Source: Hyalangium versicolor
GTDB taxonomy: Bacteria; Myxococcota; Myxococcia; Myxococcales; Myxococcaceae
Direction of reading: 5' to 3'
Assembly (NCBI RefSeq): GCF_020103695.1
Contig: NZ_JAHXBF010000008.1
Span: forward strand, 372,001-436,000
DNA length: 64,000 nt
Shown here: positions 28,092 through 34,418 of the stretch, one piece after another
Numbering within the stretch: the stretch's first letter is position 1
How the letters are laid out: each line of letters starts with the position of its first letter
The notes under the pieces: model-generated
The model's database searches: none
What the model was told of the DNA's origin: nothing
The model's input: the letters and a program-made list of their open reading frames with translations, nothing else
Program-made: the position numbers and the translations under genes

Positions 28092-30331
28092 CGGCGCTTC
28101 TCCTGGAGGATGCGATCCATCTCCTGCTGATAGGCAGCCACGACCTTCGGCCATGAGTAACGCTTCGCGTAGGCAAGACCCTTCCTGCCCAGAGCGGCTC
28201 GCTCGGTGCCCACCTCTTGCAGGCCGGTGATGAACGAGTCGAGATCCTTGTACGCCCGGCCGGCGCCGCTGCGCTCGATCTGACCTACCAGCACGTCCGA
28301 GTGTCCATTGACGAGCACGGGCGTGGATTGGGCGAAGGCCTCCAGCGTGAGCAGCGACAGGCTCTCGAAGCGCGAGGGCACCACCACGGCGAGTGCACCG
28401 GCCAGGGCGTCGTGCTTGTCCTGCTCGTCGATGCGGCCCACGTAGCGGATGCCATCGCCCCTGAGGTCCATGTGGGCTTCTCCCGCGAGGACGAGCTCCG
28501 GCGCATCCGCGTATCGCTGTCTCAGCACCCGGTGGTGGGAGAGCAGTTCGGGGATGCCCTTTCCCGGCTCCAGGCGGCCGACGTAGAGCAGGTAGGGGTG
28601 GTGGATGCTGTGCTTCTCGCGGAAGCGCTCGGGCGAGGCGGGGGGCCTGTCCACACCCACGCCGACGACCCGGGTGCGCGCGTGGTTCGGGTAGTAGCGC
28701 TGGATGAGGGAGATCTCCTCGGGGGTGTTGCACATGAGCGCGCGGGGCCGCTCGAAGACGTCCGCGTAGACGCCGAAGCGGATGGGCGGTTCGTCATGCG
28801 CGGTGGGGACGAGCAGCGCCCGGTCCGCGACCATGGGGAGTCCCCACACGGTGGGCGCGTAGAGGTACGTGAAGAAGATGAAGCCGTCGTAGGTGTCGCG
28901 AGCTGTCTCGAGGTGCGCGAGAAGCCCTGGGCTCAGCGGGCCCTGCTCGGCGACCCAGTGCTCCTCGCGCATCCGCTCGAGGCTGCGGTTGAACACGGAG
29001 TTCGACAGGGCGTTGAAGGGCCGGATGTTGCGCGTGCGTCTCACCGGGAAGCGCAGCACGGGCAGATCGTCCTGGCGGTCCAGCCCTGGAGGGAAGACGT
29101 TCTCCCAGGAGAGGTGGTTCTTCGCGCAGGTGGTGAGCACGGTGAGTTCGAAGTGGGGCGACAGGTGCTCGGCGAGCTGCTGGGCATGGCGCTCGGCGCC
29201 TCCGGTCACCTGGCCGTAGCGCTGCACCACGATTCCCACGCGCGGGCGCCGGGGCTTTCGCCTGGATGGGGGAGGCTTGGGACGAGGCGATGACCTCTCT
29301 CCGAGGGCCTTCGCCAGGGCGCGCTGGGTGTTCTCCGCGGAGAAGTGGGCGAGGCGCCGGGCCTGGCCCTGGAGGATCCGTTGGCGCAGATCCCGGTCCT
29401 CGCTGATCTCGACCACGAGCTCGGCGAGGAAGGAGAAGTGCTTCTGGTCGAATGCGATGCCCGCGCCTCCGAGTGTCTCCGGCACGGCGGCGGCGGCGAA
29501 GGCGAGCACCGGCACCTCGGCGGCCATGGCCTCGATGAGCGGGACTCCGAAGCCCTCGTGTTCGCTCATGGAGACGAAGACGTCGGCGGAGCGGTAGGCG
29601 GCCACCAGCTCCGCGTGGTTGAGCCGCCCGAGGAAGTGCACCCCTGGCAGCGCTTTGGCGGTGCGCTGGAGGGACTTGAAGTAGCGGCTGCCGGCCTCAT
29701 AGCCACCGACCAGCAGGAGGCGGGCCTCGGGGCGGATTCTCAAGAGCTCCGCATGGAGCAGGAGGAGATCCTCGAAGCGCTTGTGGGGCGCCACCCGGCT
29801 GACGCTGAGGACCGTGGGAGCGCCGCCCTCCAGACGCCGGAGCAGGGTCGGGTCGGCGTGAGACTGGGCGAAGCGCTCCGGTTCGATGAAGAGAGGGACG
29901 GTGTGGACGTTGCGGTAGCCGGCGGCGCGAAGCTCGGCGGAGTTGAAGTCCGAGACGCCGAGAGCCACCTCCACGAAGGGGGCCATGGCGGCGAGTTGGG
30001 CCCGTCCGGAGACGAGCGCTTCGGCCAACGGGGTGCCCGCGTAGAAGCGCGCGGGGCTGATGTTGTGGAAGACGAGCCCTCGGCGGCAGGGCAGGTGCAT
30101 CAGGTGGCTGCTCAGGGGCGAGGCGATACCGTGGTGGTAGAGGACCAGATCTTCGGGAGCTGGTCGCAGCGCGGAGACGGGGTGGGCCAGGGACTCCAGG
30201 CCAGAACCGACCTCGCCGGCGTAGAGTTCGCCGAAGTGGCCCATGCGGCGCAGGAGGAGCTGCAGGTGCAGTGCGGCCTGTCCGGAGGCGTCACCCGCGA
30301 CGAAGCTGGGAATCAACTGATGGACCGCCAT
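28088..30331 (-). CDS. tandem double GT4 glycosyltransferase
   Basis: Product of 747 residues made of two GT-B glycosyltransferases of family 4 in one chain. The first (about 1-345) has TVLSVSRVAPHKRFEDLL and the EX7E-type donor motif SMSEHEGFGVPLIEAMA. A Pro/Arg/Lys-rich linker follows (about 345-365). The second begins VGIVVQRYGQVTGGAERHAQQL and has YLLYVGRLEPGKGIPELL and VPSRFESLSLLTLEAF. Two catalytic domains in one chain suggest addition of two sugars in succession to a lipid-linked or cell-surface glycan. It is the first gene of the minus-strand trio; all three overlap by four bases, which points to tight translational coupling. Confidence 0.88.
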   Translation of the reverse strand: MAVHQLIPSFVAGDASGQAALHLQLLLRRMGHFGELYAGEVGSGLESLAHPVSALRPAPEDLVLYHHGIASPLSSHLMHLPCRRGLVFHNISPARFYAGTPLAEALVSGRAQLAAMAPFVEVALGVSDFNSAELRAAGYRNVHTVPLFIEPERFAQSHADPTLLRRLEGGAPTVLSVSRVAPHKRFEDLLLLHAELLRIRPEARLLLVGGYEAGSRYFKSLQRTAKALPGVHFLGRLNHAELVAAYRSADVFVSMSEHEGFGVPLIEAMAAEVPVLAFAAAAVPETLGGAGIAFDQKHFSFLAELVVEISEDRDLRQRILQGQARRLAHFSAENTQRALAKALGERSSPRPKPPPSRRKPRRPRVGIVVQRYGQVTGGAERHAQQLAEHLSPHFELTVLTTCAKNHLSWENVFPPGLDRQDDLPVLRFPVRRTRNIRPFNALSNSVFNRSLERMREEHWVAEQGPLSPGLLAHLETARDTYDGFIFFTYLYAPTVWGLPMVADRALLVPTAHDEPPIRFGVYADVFERPRALMCNTPEEISLIQRYYPNHARTRVVGVGVDRPPASPERFREKHSIHHPYLLYVGRLEPGKGIPELLSHHRVLRQRYADAPELVLAGEAHMDLRGDGIRYVGRIDEQDKHDALAGALAVVVPSRFESLSLLTLEAFAQSTPVLVNGHSDVLVGQIERSGAGRAYKDLDSFITGLQEVGTERAALGRKGLAYAKRYSWPKVVAAYQQEMDRILQEKRR

Positions 30332-30350
30332 GGGGTGCCCTGCCTATCAC

Positions 30351-30377
30351 ACGCCCGTGGTATGAGGCGCCCCGTGT
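30351..30377 (+). repeat. 27-bp direct repeat, left copy
   Basis: Begins ACGCCCGTGG and ends CCCCGTGT. It is identical over all 27 bases to 30810-30836; the bases on each side differ (C before and G after here; G before and C after there). The distance between copies is exactly 459 bases. The repeat includes ATGAGGCGCCCCGTGT, the first codons (MRRPV) of the glycosyltransferase whose intact copy begins at 30821. Confidence 0.95.
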
Positions 30378-30520
30378 GGGGGCATGACCGCTATGCTGCG
30401 GTCGTGGACGACTACCTCAAAGTTCTCTTGTTGGTGGGAAGCAGCCTGGCACAGGCATACCTGGACCATTGGGCTCGGGAACTGGGGATTGAGCCTTTGC
30501 TGGAGAGGGCGAAGCGATGA
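30362..30520 (+). pseudogene. chimeric remnant: glycosyltransferase start joined to a nucleotidyltransferase C-terminus
   Basis: A 52-residue frame that starts with the duplicated MRRPV of the glycosyltransferase and then reads DDYLKVLLLVGSSLAQ and AYLDHWARELGIEPLLERA. The latter segment resembles the end of MNT-type nucleotidyltransferases that stand next to small helical partner genes, where the sequence is of the form DVLxVL..LDxAYLxxWAxELGVxxLLERA. The catalytic part (GSxxxGxxxxDSDxD) is absent, so this is a 3' fragment. Its TGA overlaps the next ATG (ATGA), as expected for the original pair. The nucleotidyltransferase assignment rests on memory of the family, without alignment. Confidence 0.5.
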
Positions 30521-30809
30521 ACGATACGCTCCCACGTGCGGAGGCACTCGTCCGCACCTTGCTTTCGAAACGCTCGGGAGAGGAGCGTCTCAGGATGGCA
30601 GCAGACATGTTTGCTGCCGCTCGGGCGCTCATGGCGGTCTCACTGGGGGCAGAAGGTCTACAACCGGGTTCCGCCGAGTGGAAATTGCGGCTGCTCGACC
30701 GCACCTATGGCGCCGAGATCTCACCCGCCGTGCGCCAGCGCTTGATTGAGCGTTGGCGCTCCAGTGCACTCCATCCGAGCGGTGCAGCTACGCGCCCAGC
30801 AGGGGCCTG
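30378..30809 (+). other. inserted segment between the 27-bp repeats
   Basis: Unique DNA of 432 bases between the two copies of the repeat. It holds the remnant frame and the small gene 30517-30810 and nothing else recognisable: no transposase, no terminal inverted repeats and no tRNA. Its codons use A/T third positions (AAA, TTG, ATT, TTT) more freely than the glycosyltransferase genes on both sides, which suggests foreign origin. Removing 459 bases restores a single start for the downstream glycosyltransferase 489 bases closer to the divergent gene's region. Origin by duplication-flanked insertion is inference. Confidence 0.6.
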
Positions 30810-30810
30810 A
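30517..30810 (+). CDS. small helical protein, partner of a nucleotidyltransferase remnant
   Basis: Product of 97 residues, soluble. The segment SGEERLRMAADMFAAARALM matches a common small-protein type that lies directly downstream of predicted nucleotidyltransferase genes in many genomes; the middle AEWKLRLLDRTYGAEISPAVRQRLIERW is also of that type. The function of these proteins is not established; a toxin-antitoxin-like or abortive-infection role has been suspected for such pairs by arrangement only. Its ATG overlaps the remnant stop. Its TGA falls on the first base of the right-hand repeat, so the last few residues may have been altered by the insertion. Whether it is expressed alone is unknown. 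Confidence 0.6.
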   Translation: MNDTLPRAEALVRTLLSKRSGEERLRMAADMFAAARALMAVSLGAEGLQPGSAEWKLRLLDRTYGAEISPAVRQRLIERWRSSALHPSGAATRPAGA

Positions 30811-30836
30811 CGCCCGTGGTATGAGGCGCCCCGTGT
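30810..30836 (+). repeat. 27-bp direct repeat, right copy
   Basis: Perfect copy of 30351-30377. Its base 12 is the A of the ATG (30821) of the intact glycosyltransferase gene, so this copy is read as the true N-terminus MRRPV followed by SIGPIAFDATLWDE, whereas the left copy runs into foreign sequence. Confidence 0.95.
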
Positions 30837-31942
30837 CCATCGGCCCCATCGCTTTCGACGCGACCCTCTGGGACGAGCCCACCACGGGGATTGGCCTGTA
30901 TACCCGCTGTCTGGCCTCGGCTCTGGAAGGGGAGGGTGTCCACCTGGAGCGCTTCGGCGCTCGGGTCTCGGGCGAGCACCCGCGAGGACGGATGGGCCGC
31001 ACAGGTTATGCGCTGGCCCGCCTGCCGAGGGACCTCAGAGGCTCTCAGGCTCGGCTCTTCCACGCGCTCGGCAACTTCAACCTCCCGCTCACGCATCTCC
31101 CCGGCAAGGCGTACGTCCTCACCGTGCATGATCTCATCCCGTTGACCATGCGGGAGACAGTGTCCACGGCGTTCCGGTGGCAGTTCCGCCTGTGGCTGGC
31201 GCGCAGCTTGATGCTCGCGGACCGGGTGCTCTGCGTCAGTGCGCACACGCGGAACGAATTGCTGGCGCGGTTTCCCGAGGCCGCCGGGCGCACGGAGGTG
31301 GTGCACAACGGCGTGGACCATGTAGATGCCGAGCGCTTGGATCTGACCGGCGAGGCCTTCGTGCGAGCCCTGGCACTGCCCAAGGACTTCGTGCTGTACG
31401 CAGGCTCGCTCGATGTGCGGAAGAACGTGGGGCTTGTGCTGGACGCCTTGGAACGCTTGCGAGCCCGAGGGCGGACGGCGTCGCTCGTGCTGGCGGGGCA
31501 GAGCTGGTTTGGCTCCGGAGCAGTGGAGACCCGCGTGGGGCGGATGCGTGCCGAGGGCTTCGACATCCGCCCGCTGGGGTACCAGTCCGCCTCCGTGTTC
31601 TACGAACTGATGCGGCGCGCGGCCGTGTTCGTCTTCCCGTCGCGAGGCGAGGGGTTCGGGTTGCCACCGCTGGAGGCCATGCGGCTGGGGACCGCCACCA
31701 TCGTCTCCAACGTGAGTTCACTGCCCGAGGTATGCGGAGACGCGGCACCTGCCGTGGGGCCGGATGATGCGGAGGGGTTGGCGGAGATCATCGACCGGCT
31801 GCTGCGCTCACCCGAGGAGCGGCGCAACTGGGCGGAGAAGGGCAAGCGCCAGGCCGAGGCCTTCACCTGGAAGCGCGCCGCGGAGAAGACTCTCGCCGCG
31901 TATGAGGCGGCATTGGCTGGGCCCGTTGGCAGCAGGAAGTGA
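30821..31942 (+). CDS. GT4 family glycosyltransferase
   Basis: Product of 373 residues of the GT-B fold. N-terminal IAFDATLWDEPTTGIGLYTR is the usual acceptor-side start; VLTVHDLIPL, CVSAHTRNELLARFP, VVHNGVDHVDAERL and VLYAGSLDVRKNVGLVLDAL are GT4 landmarks, and FPSRGEGFGLPPLEAMRLGT is the donor-binding EX7E region. The ATG at 30821 lies within the right copy of the 27-bp repeat; a GTG at 30746 opens the frame but is inside the inserted segment. There is no good Shine-Dalgarno. In the uninterrupted arrangement it would be divergent from the double GT4 gene with only about 30 bases between them, so the insertion has separated it from that shared control region. Confidence 0.88.
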   Translation: MRRPVSIGPIAFDATLWDEPTTGIGLYTRCLASALEGEGVHLERFGARVSGEHPRGRMGRTGYALARLPRDLRGSQARLFHALGNFNLPLTHLPGKAYVLTVHDLIPLTMRETVSTAFRWQFRLWLARSLMLADRVLCVSAHTRNELLARFPEAAGRTEVVHNGVDHVDAERLDLTGEAFVRALALPKDFVLYAGSLDVRKNVGLVLDALERLRARGRTASLVLAGQSWFGSGAVETRVGRMRAEGFDIRPLGYQSASVFYELMRRAAVFVFPSRGEGFGLPPLEAMRLGTATIVSNVSSLPEVCGDAAPAVGPDDAEGLAEIIDRLLRSPEERRNWAEKGKRQAEAFTWKRAAEKTLAAYEAALAGPVGSRK

Positions 31943-31955
31943 CAGCCTTCCTGCT

Positions 31956-32873
31956 TCACTTCGTGCCCAGGCTGAGCACCTCACGCAGTGCCGCCGTCAC
32001 CGTGTGCTTCGGCTCCCAGCCCAGGGCGCGCAGCTTGTCCGGCACTCCGACCTGACTCGGGTTGTCCGTGGGCCGCAGCCGCGCCGGATCCAGCTCGATG
32101 CGTACCGACAGCCCCGAGAGCACCAGCATCTCCTCCAGCACCGACCGGATGGTCCGGCCCGTGCCGCTGCAGACGTTGTACGCCTGCCCCGCCACCCCGG
32201 ACGTCAGCAACAGCCGATAGGCGGCCGCCACATCCTGGACATGCGAGAAGTCGCGGATCGCCTCCAGATTTCCCGTGCGCAGCACCGCGCCCGCCGTGCC
32301 CTTCCGGATGGCTCGCAGTTGCGCCGCGAAGGAGGGCACCGCGAAGGTCGGATCCTGCCCCGCTCCCACATGGTTGAAGGGCCGCGCCACCACCACCGAG
32401 AGCCCATAATTCCGGTGGAACTGCAGGCCCGCCATCTCCGCCGCCATCTTCGAGGTGGCATACGGATTCAGCGGGAAGAGCGGCTCGGCCTCCGTGGCGC
32501 GCATCCCCTCGGGCATCGGGCCGTATACCTCTCCCGAGCTGATCAGCAGCACGCGGGCCTCCGAGGCACTCTCGCGCACCGCCGTCAGCAGGTTCACCGT
32601 CCCCAGCGCGTTCACCGCGAAGACTCGAGCCGGGTTGCCATGGCTGCGCGCCACCGAGGCGAACCCCGCAAGGTGGATGACCCCCTCCGGGCGAGCCCTC
32701 TCCACCGCCGCACGCACCGCCGCCTCGTCCGCGATGTCGAAGTTCAACGCATCGCTGTTCACGCCCTCGGCGCGGGGCCCGTGTGCCTCCACCACCTCAT
32801 CACCCGCCGCACGCAGCAGCGCGCACAGGTGCCGCCCCGCGAACCCATCCGCTCCCGTGACGAGGATGCGCAT
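31956..32873 (-). CDS. GDP-4-keto-6-deoxy-D-mannose reductase-like NAD-dependent epimerase/dehydratase
   Basis: Product of 305 residues of the extended short-chain dehydrogenase family. MRILVTGADGFAGRHLCALL is the NAD(P)-binding GxxGFxGxHL; VIHLAGFASVARSHGNP, LISSGEVYG and NPYATSKMAAEMAG supply the Ser and YxxxK of the active site; ARPFNHVGAGQDPTFAVPSFAAQ and RDFSHVQDV are typical of the RMD/GMD branch that makes GDP-rhamnose or related deoxysugars. RMD is the closest match by motif; a dTDP- or UDP-sugar enzyme is possible. It converges with the GT4 gene (13 bases between stops) and closes the polysaccharide region. Confidence 0.8.
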   Translation of the reverse strand: MRILVTGADGFAGRHLCALLRAAGDEVVEAHGPRAEGVNSDALNFDIADEAAVRAAVERARPEGVIHLAGFASVARSHGNPARVFAVNALGTVNLLTAVRESASEARVLLISSGEVYGPMPEGMRATEAEPLFPLNPYATSKMAAEMAGLQFHRNYGLSVVVARPFNHVGAGQDPTFAVPSFAAQLRAIRKGTAGAVLRTGNLEAIRDFSHVQDVAAAYRLLLTSGVAGQAYNVCSGTGRTIRSVLEEMLVLSGLSVRIELDPARLRPTDNPSQVGVPDKLRALGWEPKHTVTAALREVLSLGTK

Positions 32874-33074
32874 CTACCACCCCCCCGCCGTGCGGCTGCT
32901 GCCGTCCTGTTCCCTGGGGCCGATGGTGAGCGAGCGTGAGGTGTTCATGGTGTTCCCTGGACGAAAGGCGCGCGGTTGTACCCGACGCTCTGCCTTGCGC
33001 CAACCCTTGGTGTCGACGATTCCTTGCGCCCCTCGGTAGGGGTGGCTACGTAGGGTCGACCCCTGGAGGCCCTC

Positions 33075-34373
33075 ATGCGCGTACACATTCCTCTCTTTCT
33101 GTTCGCGGTCATGGCCGGGTTGCCCGCCGCGGCCCAGCCCGTTGCTGTCCAGCCTCTCGTCGAGACCCGAACTGTGGCTCGGGGAGGCAGTTCCTCCCAG
33201 GACGTCGCCCTTTGGGTCAACCCCAACACCCTGCTCGATGGAGGGGCGATCGATGGGGGCCCGATCGATGGAGGCCAGGGCCTGGTCGTCGTGGCGGACT
33301 CCGTCGTCGGACTCATCTCCTTCCGGTTGGATGGGAGCGAGAATCAGGCCCTGTTGTCGGACGGCGTGGCCTACGGCGTGGACGTGCGTGACAGCTTCTC
33401 CGTGCTCGGTGGCTCCGCGCCTCTCGTCGTGGCGGTCAATGGCTCCCTCCAGGCCCTGACCGCTTACATCGTGGATCCGGTCACGCTCCAACTGCGCCGC
33501 GTGGACACAGGGACACTGACCGTCCAGAACTTCTCCCCGCGGACGGTGACGCTGTACCGGAGCGCGGCGACTGGCACGCTCTACGCCTTCACGGCCGACT
33601 CCGCGGGCAGCATGCAGCAACTCGAACTGCGTCCCGTGGACGGCGGAGTCCAGTCCTTCCCCGTGCGAAACTTCCCCGTCGGAGGGCCCGTCGCGGGTGC
33701 TGTCGCGGACGATGCGCAGGGCTACCTCTTCGTCGCCGAGCAGAACGCGGGCATCTGGCGCTACTCCGCCGAGCCCGATGCGGGCACTGCTCGCACCAGC
33801 GTCGCGACCGCCACGGATCCGCTCACGACACCGCTCGGAGGGCTGGGGCTCTATCCGCTCCCCGGCAACAAGGGCTACCTCCTGGCCGCGAGCGCGGGTG
33901 GGGACCAGGTCGTCGTCTACGAGCGCCAGCCGCCCCATCGGACCGTGGGGGCCTTCACCGTCGTCCAGGATGGCGGCATCGACGCCGTGACGGGCCCGAC
34001 CACGGTGGAGGCCACCTCCAGGGCGCTGGGGCCGAGTTTCCCCGCCGGGCTCGTGGCCGTGCATGACGCGATCAACGATCCCATCCAGAATGACAAGCTC
34101 GTCTCCTGGACCTCCGTGGCCAATGCGTTCTCCCCTCCGCTCCAGTCTTCGACGGATGCAGGCGCGGACGGTGGAACCTCCGATGGTGGCACCTCTGACG
34201 GGGGAACCACCGATGGAGGGAAGGATGGAGGCCAGCCCAGCGGGCCTGGGGGCCCGGGGACGACGTACACGCCCGATGACAGCGGGTGTGGCTGCTCCAC
34301 GGCCTCGGTGCCTGGCGCCCTCCTCTTCGTGATGGTGGGCTTCATGCTGCTGAGCCGGCGGCGCCGGAGCTGA
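33075..34373 (+). CDS. beta-propeller phytase-like secreted protein with MYXO-CTERM tail
   Basis: Product of 432 residues. A signal peptide (MRVHIPLFLFAVMAGLPAAA) leads to a six-bladed phytase fold: SQDVALWVNP, GLVVVADSVVGLISFRLDG, VADDAQGYLFVAEQNAGIWR with YSAEPD, GYLLAASAGGDQVVVYER, and GPSFPAGLVAVHDAIN follow the order of Bacillus-type phytases, which release phosphate from Ca-phytate. Some calcium/catalytic acids look lost: GGLGLYPL replaces the usual EGLT, and GPTTVEATSRALGP stands where DGIDV is expected. A DGG-rich stretch precedes GCGCSTASVPGALL, a hydrophobic helix and RRRRS, a MYXO-CTERM sorting signal for surface anchoring. GGAGG lies six bases before the ATG. Confidence 0.85.
   Translation: MRVHIPLFLFAVMAGLPAAAQPVAVQPLVETRTVARGGSSSQDVALWVNPNTLLDGGAIDGGPIDGGQGLVVVADSVVGLISFRLDGSENQALLSDGVAYGVDVRDSFSVLGGSAPLVVAVNGSLQALTAYIVDPVTLQLRRVDTGTLTVQNFSPRTVTLYRSAATGTLYAFTADSAGSMQQLELRPVDGGVQSFPVRNFPVGGPVAGAVADDAQGYLFVAEQNAGIWRYSAEPDAGTARTSVATATDPLTTPLGGLGLYPLPGNKGYLLAASAGGDQVVVYERQPPHRTVGAFTVVQDGGIDAVTGPTTVEATSRALGPSFPAGLVAVHDAINDPIQNDKLVSWTSVANAFSPPLQSSTDAGADGGTSDGGTSDGGTTDGGKDGGQPSGPGGPGTTYTPDDSGCGCSTASVPGALLFVMVGFMLLSRRRRS
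33231..33275 (+). repeat. 15-bp in-frame tandem repeat (DGG motif) in the phytase gene
   Basis: Three units of 15 bases with the core CGATCGATGG encode LLDGG-AIDGG-PIDGG inside the first propeller blade. The regular acid/glycine units could bind calcium, and the near-identical bases make the number of units prone to slippage. Confidence 0.7.
34167..34232 (+). repeat. Asp-Gly-Gly repeat ahead of the MYXO-CTERM tail
   Basis: Encodes DGGTS-DGGTS-DGGTT-DGGK-DGG, a flexible linker between the catalytic fold and the anchoring tail. Units are 15 bases at first and then shorten. Similar linkers are common before MYXO-CTERM signals. Confidence 0.7.
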
Positions 34374-34418
34374 AGCCGGTTGCCTCCAGGCGGGCTCCGC
34401 GCTGAAGTGCCCGCCCTC

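Noticed and set aside
30378..30836. Insertion as a standard IS element or integron cassette
   Set aside because: No transposase, no terminal inverted repeats, no attC-like structure, and the 27-bp duplication is longer than known IS target duplications.
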